DNA of 64,000 nt from Lachnospiraceae bacterium AC2012 (lineage in GTDB: Bacteria > Bacillota > Clostridia > Lachnospirales > Lachnospiraceae): assembly GCA_000702525.1 (NCBI GenBank), contig JNIN01000002.1, forward strand, positions 62,001 to 126,000. The letters are read 5' to 3'. How positions within the stretch are numbered: position 1 is the first letter of the stretch; every line of letters starts with the position of its first letter. The notes under the pieces are model-generated. The model was not told the origin of the DNA and made no database searches. It worked only from the letters and a program-made list of their open reading frames with translations. Below are positions 8,089 through 16,555 of the stretch, in pieces. The translations under genes and the position numbers were made by a program.

Positions 8089-9417
8089 ATGTTTAAAAGA
8101 AAAATATATGATAGTTTACTGCAATGGAAGAATACTTCAAATGGAAAGACTGCTTTGTTAATTGAAGGACCTAGGCGAGTAGGAAAATCCACGGTTGTTG
8201 AAGAGTTTGCTAGGAACGAGTATGAAAGTTTTATTCTAGTGGATTTCTATACGGCTTCTCCTGAAACAAAAGCATTGTTTGATAACTTATCAGATTTAAA
8301 TTATATTTTTTTGCAATTACAGCTAACATATCAAGTCAGTCTTACGGAAAGAAAATCGTGTATTGTTTTTGATGAAGTGCAGCTATGTCCCAAAGCGCGA
8401 CAGGCAATAAAAGCATTGGTTAAAGATGGACGATATGATTATATTGAAACGGGATCATTGATTTCGATTAGAAAAAATGTAAAGGATATTTTGATACCTA
8501 GTGAAGAGAAAAAACTTCATATGTATCCGATGGATTATGAGGAATTTCGATGGGCTTTAGGGGATGAGGTTTCAATATCCATGTTAAAGCAGTTATATGA
8601 GTCTAAAAAGCCTTTAGGACAAGTTGCATTTAGAAAACAGATGCGTGATTTTAGGTTATATATGATAGTTGGTGGTATGCCACAGGCTGTTGAAAGTTAT
8701 ATTTCCACAAATGATTTACGTAAGGTAGATGATGTAAAAAGAGATATTTTAAATCTATACGAAGATGATTTCCGGAAGATCGATCCGACAGGCAAAATAT
8801 CGGCACTTTTTGATGCAATTCCAGCACAACTTATGGGAAATGCGTCAAGATACCAGGTATCAAGTGTCCTAAGCGGGAGTAGAGCAGGAGATATATTGGA
8901 GCAGATAGCAGAACTTAAGGATTCAGGAACGGTTTTAGTGGCATATCATGCAAATGATCCGGGACCAGGAATGGCTCAGAACAAGGAACTAACAAAATTT
9001 AAACTGTTTACTGCTGATATAGGTTTGTTTATTACACTAGCTTTTAAAGATAAGGATTTTACAGAAAATGATATATATTCTAAACTTTTAAGCGGTAAGT
9101 TACAGGCAAATTTAGGGTACATTTATGAAAATGTTGTTGCACAAATATTAGCAACTAATGGACATGAATTATACTATCATACATTTCTAAATAATAAATC
9201 ACGACATAATTATGAAGTTGATTTTTTATTAGCTGAGAAGAATAAGATATCTGCGATAGAAGTTAAAAGCTCAGGATATAAAAGTCATCCTTCTATAGAT
9301 GCTTTTTCAGAAAAATTCTCATCAAGAATAATGCGTGAAATCTTGCTATATACAAAAGATTATAAAAAGGATGCATCTTTAGAATGTATGCCAATTATGT
9401 GGGCACAATTTCTTTAG
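8089..9417 (+). CDS. AAA ATPase with DUF4143 (archaeal-type NTPase superfamily)
   Basis: A 442-residue ATPase. Residues ~20-130 hold an AAA_14-type P-loop: EGPRRVGKSTVVEEFA (Walker A) and CIVFDEVQLCPKARQAIKAL (Walker B). The C-terminal third is DUF4143-like with a PD-(D/E)XK-like tail: YEVDFLLAEKNKISAIEVKS (D...E-V-K). This family is common and multi-copy in gut Firmicutes; its cellular job is unknown, with suggestions of mobile-element or toxin-like behaviour. The ATG at 8089 follows AAAGGAGG; a start at 8035 would ignore that site. Its DNA is more AT-rich than the genes on its left. It is a single gene with a repeat-rich leader and no terminator. Confidence 0.88.
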   Translation: MFKRKIYDSLLQWKNTSNGKTALLIEGPRRVGKSTVVEEFARNEYESFILVDFYTASPETKALFDNLSDLNYIFLQLQLTYQVSLTERKSCIVFDEVQLCPKARQAIKALVKDGRYDYIETGSLISIRKNVKDILIPSEEKKLHMYPMDYEEFRWALGDEVSISMLKQLYESKKPLGQVAFRKQMRDFRLYMIVGGMPQAVESYISTNDLRKVDDVKRDILNLYEDDFRKIDPTGKISALFDAIPAQLMGNASRYQVSSVLSGSRAGDILEQIAELKDSGTVLVAYHANDPGPGMAQNKELTKFKLFTADIGLFITLAFKDKDFTENDIYSKLLSGKLQANLGYIYENVVAQILATNGHELYYHTFLNNKSRHNYEVDFLLAEKNKISAIEVKSSGYKSHPSIDAFSEKFSSRIMREILLYTKDYKKDASLECMPIMWAQFL

Positions 9418-9449
9418 GAGTATGTATAAATAAAAGTTGAGGTACAGCT

Positions 9450-10205
9450 ATGAAGTGTGAAGGGAAACATATATATTTGTATGGCGGACGCCAGATAGCA
9501 CCGCAGGAACAAGCATCCAAAGCAAGTCAGACAAGCAATCCCATCCCCCTCGTGATTGTTAACACCTTTGAAGGGGATGGTCAGGAACTTTACGAATTTG
9601 TGAAACAATCTATGAGTTCACGTGCATGTCCTGATGGAGACTTTATAGAGACAGGATTCGTAGAAAAGGACTTTTTCCTAGCGGTGATTAGCGACATCGA
9701 ATGGAACGATGAGATGACTCCCGGCGAGTGCCCACCGCTCTTCAAGAAAGACAAGCCCTATACTGGTGGAGCCAAGGTCTATCTGGACAAGCTTGTCCAT
9801 AAAATACTGCCGGAGATAGAAAATCAGATCGAGCAACCGATTTCCAGTATGATAATTGCGGGATATTCTCTGGGTGGCTTATTTTCGCTATATAGCTTAT
9901 ATGAGACGGATGTGTTTACAAGAGCGGTGAGCGCCTCGGGCTCTATGTGGTTCCCTGGCTTTTTGGAATTCATCAATGAACATGAGATGAAAGCCAAACC
10001 GGAGCGAATCTATATGTCCTTAGGAGATCAGGAAGCAAATAGCAAGAATTCTTATCTCTGCACCGTCCAGGAGAAAACCGAAGTGATATACAAGCATTTT
10101 GAAGAAATAGGACTGCCTGCTAAATATGAGTTAAATCCGGGGAATCATTTCCAGGATGCGGACAAACGCCTGGCGAAGGGGATCGCTTGGTGCTTGCAAG
10201 AGTAG
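9450..10205 (+). CDS. Alpha/beta-hydrolase esterase (enterochelin-esterase-like)
   Basis: A 251-residue serine hydrolase of the putative esterase (esterase D/Fes-like) group. The nucleophile elbow GYSLGGLFSLYSLYE lies near residue 140, followed by VSASGSMWFPG and a C-terminal NPGNHFQDADKR that supplies the catalytic histidine. There is no signal peptide, so it acts in the cytoplasm. Family members cleave acyl or siderophore esters; the substrate here is not evident. A modest ribosome binding site (GAGGTACAGCT) precedes the ATG. It has no obvious operon partner; the ATPase gene ends 32 bases upstream without a terminator. Confidence 0.8.
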   Translation: MKCEGKHIYLYGGRQIAPQEQASKASQTSNPIPLVIVNTFEGDGQELYEFVKQSMSSRACPDGDFIETGFVEKDFFLAVISDIEWNDEMTPGECPPLFKKDKPYTGGAKVYLDKLVHKILPEIENQIEQPISSMIIAGYSLGGLFSLYSLYETDVFTRAVSASGSMWFPGFLEFINEHEMKAKPERIYMSLGDQEANSKNSYLCTVQEKTEVIYKHFEEIGLPAKYELNPGNHFQDADKRLAKGIAWCLQE

Positions 10206-10325
10206 ATGTGACAGGTTGTGTTAGCCGAAAATGCAAAGAAATATATGATTAAATAAAGAGCATCTTACGAGAGAGCGCGTGGTGGTTGATTTGCGAAAAG
10301 AATATAAAGATGTTACTATTGAGGT

Positions 10326-10434
10326 AGACGGTTAGTTATGTATACTGTAAAAGTTCTGTCCAAGTTACCATACGTAGCCCACATCCCAACGAATAGAGTA
10401 ATCTTCCATTCGTTGGGATGTGGGCTAACCGTCT
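10326..10434. repeat. Nested inverted-repeat element (109 bp) in intergenic spacer
   Basis: The outer arms AGACGGTTAG (10326-10335) and CTAACCGTCT (10425-10434) are perfect complements. Inside, AGCCCACATCCCAACGAAT (10376-10394) pairs over 19 bases with its complement at 10408-10426 around a 13-base loop. The two right arms overlap by two bases, so the structures could stack or compete. No T run follows. It may be a small non-autonomous element or a regulatory RNA ahead of the zinc-ribbon gene. Confidence 0.7.
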
Positions 10435-10487
10435 CTATTATGAAGTAAATTCTAGATTGTCGTAGGATTTTGAGTGGCAGGTAGTAT

Positions 10488-10706
10488 ATGGATAATCAAA
10501 CGGAGAAAAGAACATTGCCCACAATATCACATGAATCAATTATGTTAGCGAAGCAAGCCAGACTAGAACAACAGAGAAACGGATATGTGACCGTGAAGTG
10601 CCCGAAATGTAACGGCACACCAGAGATTTCGACGACTTCGAACGGTGAACGGACTATTGTTAGTTGTCCATGTGGGTACATAAAGAATATAGAAATTAAC
10701 TTTTAG
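10488..10706 (+). CDS. Small zinc-ribbon protein of unknown function
   Basis: A 72-residue protein with a four-cysteine zinc-ribbon signature in its C-terminal half: VKCPKCNGTPEIS and, 18 residues on, VSCPCGYIKN. The N-terminal half is polar and probably helical (KQARLEQQRNGY). Zinc ribbons of this size often bind nucleic acid or a partner protein, but nothing here shows the role. The ribosome binding site is weak (GGCAGGTAGT), so the translation level may be low. A strong terminator follows directly. It stands alone downstream of the nested hairpin element, which may control it. Confidence 0.62.
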   Translation: MDNQTEKRTLPTISHESIMLAKQARLEQQRNGYVTVKCPKCNGTPEISTTSNGERTIVSCPCGYIKNIEINF

Positions 10707-10708
10707 AA

Positions 10709-10743
10709 AAAACCACTTCGACATTTTTGCGAAGTGGTTTTTA
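10709..10743. terminator. Bidirectional-looking terminator after zinc-ribbon gene
   Basis: AAAACCACTTCG (10709-10720) pairs with CGAAGTGGTTTT (10730-10741), with A-rich and T-rich flanks on the two sides, so it could stop transcription from either direction. Confidence 0.88.
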
Positions 10744-10817
10744 CGCATTCTTCCACCATAATGATTCCGTTCTTGAATCTCTAACGCATAGATAGAAAAC
10801 ATTATATAAGAAAAATG

Positions 10818-11102
10818 CTAGGCATTAGCATCTTCTTTAGCGAAAGATAATGCTAGTTTTCCGTTTCTTTCAATCTGGTCTTTTAAAAAAGCATAATCTT
10901 GTATTTCAAATCCAACAATATTCTTTAATTCACCTACTGGATAGTCAATTTGCGCCGAATCAAAATCATTTCCATTTCTGCTTGGCCGTTCAAAATAGAT
11001 AGTCACATATTCACCACGCTCATCTGTTTTTAAATCAGAATATGTTATTTCCATGCCATCATTAAAGGAAATCAAAGGCTTATGTTCCATAATATATACC
11101 AT
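10818..11102 (-). CDS. Hypothetical small protein
   Basis: A 94-residue acidic protein on the minus strand that I do not recognise. It is soluble, with no cysteines and no membrane segment, and shows alternating beta-type stretches (MEITYSDLK, GEYVTIYFERPS) and a C-terminal helix (YAFLKDQIERNG). The GTG/ATG choice is settled by AAAGGAGAAAG just before the ATG at 11102; a longer reading to 11156 would place this ribosome binding site inside the gene. Its 3' end faces the terminator of the zinc-ribbon gene. It may be part of the accessory zone that begins here. Confidence 0.6.
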   Translation of the reverse strand: MVYIMEHKPLISFNDGMEITYSDLKTDERGEYVTIYFERPSRNGNDFDSAQIDYPVGELKNIVGFEIQDYAFLKDQIERNGKLALSFAKEDANA

Positions 11103-11337
11103 TTCACTTTCTCCTTTCTCTGCATCTGCAATCAAGAAAGACTCAATCACTGGCATCTTCCTTGATTATGTTCAAGGCAGATGCCTTATTTTGTTTTGTA
11201 TGCATACACATGCAAAAATATTATAGCATTCCTTATACATGCCAACAAATTCTTGATGCTACAAGTTATTCCGAAAAGAGATAGCTACAATTCAGCAAAA
11301 TAAATAAGGAGAGTAAGAGTCATGGAAGAAAAAGGAA
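11103..11337. other. Spacer without recognised gene
   Basis: About 235 bases hold the presumed promoter of the minus-strand gene, an AAGGCA-GA-TGCCTT hairpin near 11176 followed by a T-rich stretch, and the leader of the broken recombinase (AAGGAGAG near 11307). Together with the pseudogene and the next spacer it forms about 700 bases without an intact gene. Confidence 0.4.
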
Positions 11338-11632
11338 ATGTATGGTTACGTCAGAGTTTCTACAAAAGAGCAGAACGAGGATCGTCGCCGCAAAAGCTCG
11401 TGAAGTCAAATTTGGTCGACCACCTCATAAATTGCCAGACAATTTCGAAGAACAATATTAGAAATGGAAACGCAAGGAAATAAAACTTGACGAAGCAGCG
11501 AAAGCATGCGGGATGGCGCGAACTACATTTTATGAAAAAGCCCCGAAATACGGGGAGAATAGAGGTGAAAAAGGGGTGTTCGCAAAGGTTTATTTTTCTG
11601 AATCATTGATATCAGTGTACATTTTTAAATAA
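11338..11632 (+). pseudogene. Serine recombinase (resolvase/invertase) remnant, internally deleted and frameshifted
   Basis: The first 21 codons read MYGYVRVSTKEQNEDRR, the classic N-terminus of a small serine recombinase with the catalytic-serine strand. The frame then shifts and continues, from 11390, with AREVKFGRPPHKLPDNFEEQ, an in-frame TAG, and LDEAAKACGMARTTFYEKA, the C-terminal DNA-binding HTH of resolvases. The catalytic core of roughly 100 residues is missing. It marks an old mobile element or inversion system in this spot and cannot make a working enzyme. Confidence 0.82.
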
Positions 11633-11676
11633 TGCGTGAAATATGAGTAAAAATTATATAAATAGTCTGACGGTTA

Positions 11677-11706
11677 TTGAAATAAAAGATATGCTGATGC
11701 TATAAT
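11677..11706 (+). promoter_or_regulatory. Predicted sigma-A promoter for the 11.85-15.4 kb unit
   Basis: TTGAAA (11677-11682) and TATAAT (11701-11706) with an 18-base spacer. It is the best promoter match ahead of the frameshifted small gene and the two large genes that follow. Confidence 0.5.
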
Positions 11707-11849
11707 TAATACGCATTTTCGCTTTTTTAACAAAATTGTAGGGATTGAAAGAAATTTCGGTTCGGATAAATAAGATATATGGAAAGTGTAATGAATAGAG
11801 AATATGGAAGGAACGCTATATAGAAGAAAATGTATAGCAAAAAGAAAGA

Positions 11850-12136
11850 ATGGAAATCATATTAGGTTCATGTTTACTTGCTGCACTAGTATCAGGAGTT
11901 GTAATGATTATTACGTAAAAAAGCAGAATGAGATGCAGTATATTACAGCGGAGCGAAAGGCATGGAGGGATGAAATACGTAAAATTGCACATCGAATTCA
12001 GAACCTAAATGAAAAATGGAAAACAAGAAAGCATAGGAGATGTATTAGAAGATTTAAAAGTTCGTTTAAATACGTATGGAAGTTTGTTATGGATAAATTA
12101 GATAATGAGGATTATTTATGGATGAATTATCAGTAA
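11850..12136 (+). pseudogene. Frameshifted membrane-anchored small protein
   Basis: The ATG at 11850 opens MEIILGSCLLAALVSGVVMI, a single membrane helix, then hits TAA at 11916. The coding sense continues in another frame as QNEMQYITAERKAWRDEIRK, returns to the first frame with QESIGDVLEDLKVRLNTYGS and TAG, and its last piece (DNEDYLWMNYQ) is again in the second frame. Taken together these pieces form a plausible protein of ~95 residues with an N-terminal anchor and an ERKxWRxxIRxIA motif seen in unnamed clostridial proteins (from memory). At least three frame changes mean it is dead unless sequencing errors are involved. It overlaps the start of the next gene, so it was probably part of the same unit. 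Confidence 0.62.
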
Positions 12137-13419
12137 TTAGTTTAGAAGAAAAGCGTAGAATTGTTATTGAAGAGGATAAATGTGATAAGATTGATTATTT
12201 GCTTGCCGCGGGATGTGGGATGATAGGAGGTCTTATAGATATTTTTTTTGTTGGTTCAATGTATGGAGGTCAGCAAAGTAATCTTTCGAAATTTGCGGAT
12301 AAGCAAGTGGATGAACTTGTTAAGAAATTTGCGAAGGCATTTGGATGGAATCCTAATACTGGAAAGATAGATAGCGTAAATAGTGCTATTGGATATCTGG
12401 AAAGAATGTTTAAGGTTAATTATGATCAGACCAAAGTTGCCGGTGTAGATATGTATACACGAGATCATCATATGAAATCGTTAGCACATTCGCCAAGTCC
12501 AATTGGATTGTTTTTTTCAATTTTAAATCAATTTACATCAACATCAACATTTCTATCGGACGGAAAGATGATTACGTTTAATACAGAAACAATGGAGTTA
12601 GAGGGTGGAGATTTCATTTCGAAACTATTTTGCGGATTTGTAAACTGGATTGGGCATATTATGTCTGACTGCGCTGGTTCTTCTGGTAGTAGGGGTAATG
12701 GTAGTAGAGGAATGGGGGTAGTTATTCCGTTTTATGAATTATTTAATCTGTGTAATTTTGGAAGATTTTCTGATGGGAATGGCAATAAACAAACATTAGC
12801 ACAGATTGCGACTCGGGCTTATTCAGAAGGATATGATGCCCGATTTGGATTAGCTTTAGCAGTGCCAGTTGTGATTACAAATGTATCAATAAGACTGCTT
12901 TGGGGAATAAGAAGATACTTTGAAAAACAAAGACCGATTACGGAGTGTATTCCTACTAATGGTCATTCAGATTTAAGGATGATGTTAATTGTAGGAAATG
13001 GAGCACTTTGCGTTATAGATGGGATAGACGCGGCGATTAGATCTGGTGGTAATTTTTTACAATTTTTTATGCGATTAAATTTAATTGCATGGTTCAAATT
13101 TGTGAGTTTAGTTTTGAAAGAAGTGTGCATTCAACTTGGAATTCAGAATGATCTAAGTCAACAAATAGTAGCACTTGAACGTATTAATTCAGCTATAAGT
13201 CAGTACTTAGACGAGTTACAAGAAATTGATATTGAAAAATATAAACAGGAATCAGAGTTATATTCCGATTATATAAATGGTATGCAGAATATTACAGATC
13301 CGTCTGAACTGTCAAAATATTTAATTGATATGTATGATAATTTGGATATTGATTTACCTTGGGAAGGTGAATTTGATGATTTTATGAGTGATAGTAATAA
13401 TACTTTAGTTTTTGAATAA
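12118..13419 (+). CDS. Conserved hypothetical protein, glycine-rich and partly hydrophobic (433 aa)
   Basis: A 433-residue protein I cannot name. Residues 27-50 form a glycine-zipper-like hydrophobic segment (AAGCGMIGGLIDIFFVGS). Two blocks look strongly constrained: DHHMKSLAHSPSPIGLFF (116-133) and GHIMSDCAGSSGSRGNGSRG (179-198). Further hydrophobic stretches lie at 242-262 and 288-303, then RSGGNFLQFFMRLNLIAWF (308-326), and the C-terminus is acidic and helical. From memory, this block pattern belongs to an unnamed family in gut Firmicutes, usually with a partner gene. The ATG follows ATGAGGA. The DNA is markedly AT-rich. The next gene starts 15 bases on, so both are co-transcribed. A membrane-inserting role is a guess. 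Confidence 0.75.
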   Translation: MDELSVISLEEKRRIVIEEDKCDKIDYLLAAGCGMIGGLIDIFFVGSMYGGQQSNLSKFADKQVDELVKKFAKAFGWNPNTGKIDSVNSAIGYLERMFKVNYDQTKVAGVDMYTRDHHMKSLAHSPSPIGLFFSILNQFTSTSTFLSDGKMITFNTETMELEGGDFISKLFCGFVNWIGHIMSDCAGSSGSRGNGSRGMGVVIPFYELFNLCNFGRFSDGNGNKQTLAQIATRAYSEGYDARFGLALAVPVVITNVSIRLLWGIRRYFEKQRPITECIPTNGHSDLRMMLIVGNGALCVIDGIDAAIRSGGNFLQFFMRLNLIAWFKFVSLVLKEVCIQLGIQNDLSQQIVALERINSAISQYLDELQEIDIEKYKQESELYSDYINGMQNITDPSELSKYLIDMYDNLDIDLPWEGEFDDFMSDSNNTLVFE

Positions 13420-13434
13420 GGAGAGAAGAAAAAT

Positions 13435-15399
13435 ATGGGATTAACAAATAAGCAGTACTATGAAGGCGTAATGGATCAATATAAGAAAACTTCAAATAGA
13501 TTAATACGCGCATCAAAAGATTTGAAGAAGGAAATTGAGAAGTATGATAAAACACGATTACAGATTTTTTCAGATGTAGATAGATTTTGTGATGCAATAG
13601 AAAAGATACAAAATAGGCCTCAGTTTAGTGAAACTACAGTAGAATCTGTGAAAGTTCCATTGTTTTCATCAGAAGACTTTAAAATAGAAGAGAGTAATTT
13701 TAAAAAATTAATGAAAAAATATAAAGCTCCGGAGATAAATTGTGATGGAATGCTGATTACAGCAGATTTATCGACGAATGGCATCTTTGGTTCCGATTTA
13801 CCGGGGATGAATCATTCTGTATTGGGTGTTGAGATGGAGCAGTATTTAAACAAATTAGGATCATTTTCTACATCATTGTTGGGAAAGAAGAGAGAGGAGC
13901 AAATTGATAAAATATATTTTGAAGTTAAGAAGATTGAAAAAAATGTCGATGAAGTAATTCCTAAAATTTCGGATTTAAAAAAAGCAACTAATCAGCTTTG
14001 TCAGAGTATTGTTGTTACAAGGGAAGTCTTAGAAACACAATTATCTTATTTAGAGGATACATTGAAGAGGACAGTTGATTATTCAGAATTTCAAGGATAT
14101 GAAAGAGATGCATTAAAAAATTCAATTCTTTTGATGGGGCTTCTATATCAAATATCAAAGGTTAGACTTTTAAAAAAAGATACTGTAAATATTGAAGAAA
14201 TGGAAGTAAATGAAGAGGCTGTTTCTTCGTCAAAAGAAATGAGTGGAACTGCTGAAAAAATAAGGGATAAAGGGAAAGGTTATATTATAGAAAAAGTTGA
14301 GATTGATGAAAACTCAATTGATAGTAATAAGAAGACTTCTTCGAATTTCCAAATGACTCCCGAATTAGCGGATGAATTGGGCGCTTATCCTAGTTATGTT
14401 CTTTTAAATAGTTGTGCTGCATATTATGATGATAAATGTCGTGCTATTAAATTGGTAGATTATGAAAAGTTATCAGTTTCAACTGCAATTAAAGAGGAAG
14501 ATGGCGAGTTTCTGGATGAAAATGGCTTTGCCGGTTCGAATGATGAGGTATATTATTCAGTTGAAGATCGTAGTGTACGTAAGAATATATTATATAAATA
14601 TAATGTTTCTTCCAAGAAAAAGGAGACTATAGAGTCGGATGAGGATGCAGAATTTAAATATTTGCAGGCTAATGAGAATTGGTTGATATATAAAAAAGAA
14701 ATTGATTATGACGAGGTTAAAGTATGCATTTATAGAATTAAGGATGGAAAAATTAAGGATATAGATGTAACCGATTTAGAAGGATATTATCTATATCAAG
14801 ATTCTTTATACATTCAGGCAGGGGATAAACTGAGTTGTTATTCATTGAATAGTGGTGAAATGAAAATAATCTGTAAATTAGATAATAGTGAGGGTATTCA
14901 ATTTAGTAGTTGGATTAGCGATTTTAATGCGTTAATTGAAGGTCAGAGCCTTTATATTTGGCATATTGATAATTGGGAAGAAACTATTAGTTTACGAGAG
15001 ATTGATTTAGAAACAGGTACGAAGAAGCGTGTAAAGAAGTTTTCTGATGAGTGCCCAATAAAAGGGAAATACTATGATGGATACATTTATTATATAAAAG
15101 AAGATGAAGTGGATTCTTTATGTAGAGTTGATATTAATAGTAAAAAAAAGGAAGTTATAGTTAAACAAACAGATACTTGTTCGCATTCTTCAAAAGGTGT
15201 TTTAAAAAAAGAAATGGTCCACGTTATAAATATGAACGAAGTAAAGTTACAGAAGATAGGAGATTGTTTGTATTATAGAGTTGCAGCTGGAATAAGGACG
15301 ACCGTATATAAAGTTGAATTAGATAATGATTTTTATTTATCAGAGTTACAGGCATTTTCATGGTCATCGGATAAAGGATTCTATGTAATCAAGTTATAA
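13435..15399 (+). CDS. Hypothetical protein: coiled-coil N-terminus and beta-propeller-like C-terminus (654 aa)
   Basis: A 654-residue protein without a recognised family. The N-terminal ~250 residues are almost wholly helical, with heptad-like segments (IRASKDLKKEIEKYDKTRL; YFEVKKIEKNVDEVIPKISD). An acidic linker follows, and from ~300 to the end the chain is beta-rich with repeated short YY/W-containing strands (YYSVEDRSVRKNILYKYNV; YLYQDSLYIQAGDKLSCYSL; YYDGYIYYIKEDEVDSLCRV), as in DUF5050-type propeller repeats. AAGGAGAGAAG precedes the ATG. It is the partner of the preceding gene and the unit ends in a terminator. A helical effector carried with a propeller recognition domain is one reading; this is inference. 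Confidence 0.75.
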   Translation: MGLTNKQYYEGVMDQYKKTSNRLIRASKDLKKEIEKYDKTRLQIFSDVDRFCDAIEKIQNRPQFSETTVESVKVPLFSSEDFKIEESNFKKLMKKYKAPEINCDGMLITADLSTNGIFGSDLPGMNHSVLGVEMEQYLNKLGSFSTSLLGKKREEQIDKIYFEVKKIEKNVDEVIPKISDLKKATNQLCQSIVVTREVLETQLSYLEDTLKRTVDYSEFQGYERDALKNSILLMGLLYQISKVRLLKKDTVNIEEMEVNEEAVSSSKEMSGTAEKIRDKGKGYIIEKVEIDENSIDSNKKTSSNFQMTPELADELGAYPSYVLLNSCAAYYDDKCRAIKLVDYEKLSVSTAIKEEDGEFLDENGFAGSNDEVYYSVEDRSVRKNILYKYNVSSKKKETIESDEDAEFKYLQANENWLIYKKEIDYDEVKVCIYRIKDGKIKDIDVTDLEGYYLYQDSLYIQAGDKLSCYSLNSGEMKIICKLDNSEGIQFSSWISDFNALIEGQSLYIWHIDNWEETISLREIDLETGTKKRVKKFSDECPIKGKYYDGYIYYIKEDEVDSLCRVDINSKKKEVIVKQTDTCSHSSKGVLKKEMVHVINMNEVKLQKIGDCLYYRVAAGIRTTVYKVELDNDFYLSELQAFSWSSDKGFYVIKL

Positions 15400-15412
15400 G
15401 TTGTGAATCTCC

Positions 15413-15442
15413 ACTCCCATCACATCCGTGATGGGAGTTTTT
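15413..15442 (+). terminator. Terminator closing the 12.1-15.4 kb gene pair
   Basis: ACTCCCATCAC (15413-15423) pairs with GTGATGGGAGT (15428-15438) across ATCC, followed by TTTTTAT. Confidence 0.92.
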
Positions 15443-15467
15443 ATCAATCACCCAAAGGAGCACACCC

Positions 15468-16442
15468 ATGTCAGACACATCAGTTTCAAAAACAAATAGA
15501 GTATTACAGATCCTGCTTCTCGCGCTGAAGGGCGAGTCGATTTCTGCGTGCAATTTGGCAGATCGATTTCATGTATCGACGAGGTCGTTGTCGAGAGATA
15601 TCAGTGACGTTCAGAATTTTATCAGTGAGAACCAAGAGATTCTGGGATACGCGCAGTTGGAATATTCGTATCAGAGCAATCGCTATGTGATGGATGCGGA
15701 GCATCTTTTCACGAATCGTGAGCTGCTTGCGATTACTAAGGTTTTACTTGCCAGTCGCGCATTTCAGAAGGATGAAATGCTGGAAATCATTGAGAAGCTT
15801 AAGAAGAACACGACGCCAGCCGATAAGGCGAAGCTCGAGAAACTCGTAAAGAAGGAAATGTTACATTACAACGCAATCAATATCGATTGCGAGAATTTGC
15901 TGGAAAACATCTGGACAATTACGGACGCAATCGAAAGCAAGAAGTGCATTACCATTTCCTATTACAAGATGAACCGAGAGTATGTCAAAAGGAAGATCAT
16001 GCCGGTTTCCATCATGTTCAGTGAGTATTATTTCTATCTCATTGCGTATCGATGTGAGAAGGAGTTTTCGAACCCGATTTATTATCGAATTGATCGAATT
16101 AATCAGATTGAATGCAATTATGATAAGTTTAAGCTTTCCAGTGCGCAGAATGTCGATGAAGGACTACTTCGTAATAAGAGTCAGTTTATGTGGCCGGGGC
16201 CAAGTAGGAGGATTCTGTTTGAATTTACGGGGCCTTCGGTGCAGGCGATTTTGGACCGTATTCCAACGGCGAGAATCGTTGAGAAAAAGAAGGGGAAATA
16301 CTTGATGGAAGCGGAAGTGTACGGAAATGGAATCAAGATGTTTCTTCTTAGTCAGGGAGCCTGGGTGAAGGTGCTGGAGCCGGATGAATTTGCACAGGAA
16401 ATGAAAGCGGAAATCGAGAAGATGAAGAATCTCTATTCATAG
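15468..16442 (+). CDS. WYL-domain transcriptional regulator (HTH + WYL)
   Basis: A 324-residue regulator with an N-terminal winged helix (residues ~8-55, ESISACNLADRFHVSTRSLS) and a WYL domain (about 140-235, ending in an IAYRCEKEFSNPIYYRIDRI-type segment), then the WCX-type C-terminal extension. WYL domains bind nucleic acid or small ligands, and homologues such as CapW and BrxR repress phage-defence operons. It follows the unknown gene pair after a terminator and is in the same orientation. Its base composition is closer to the chromosomal genes than to the AT-rich pair. AAAGGAG precedes the ATG. What it controls is not shown by the sequence. Confidence 0.88.
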   Translation: MSDTSVSKTNRVLQILLLALKGESISACNLADRFHVSTRSLSRDISDVQNFISENQEILGYAQLEYSYQSNRYVMDAEHLFTNRELLAITKVLLASRAFQKDEMLEIIEKLKKNTTPADKAKLEKLVKKEMLHYNAINIDCENLLENIWTITDAIESKKCITISYYKMNREYVKRKIMPVSIMFSEYYFYLIAYRCEKEFSNPIYYRIDRINQIECNYDKFKLSSAQNVDEGLLRNKSQFMWPGPSRRILFEFTGPSVQAILDRIPTARIVEKKKGKYLMEAEVYGNGIKMFLLSQGAWVKVLEPDEFAQEMKAEIEKMKNLYS

Positions 16443-16484
16443 AAACGTTAAAAAATAGAAAAACGAAAATTAACCGTTTGCTTA

Positions 16485-16497
16485 GACAGATTCTGTC
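16485..16497. promoter_or_regulatory. Palindrome GACAGA-T-TCTGTC upstream of the 16.6-17.4 kb unit
   Basis: A 13-base perfect palindrome lies about 60 bases before the next start codon, close to a TATGAT (16510-16515) that could be a -10 element. It may be an operator, perhaps for the neighbouring WYL regulator. Confidence 0.3.
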
Positions 16498-16555
16498 GTA
16501 GGTGGATGATATGATGTAATCAACCTAAAGGCAAGACATCGAAAGGAGCAACGGA

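Noticed and set aside
10282-10335. A short GTG-initiated reading VVDLRKEYKDVTIEVDG before the nested repeat
   Set aside because: It looks somewhat protein-like and may be a gene remnant, but it is 17 codons long with no homologue I can name.
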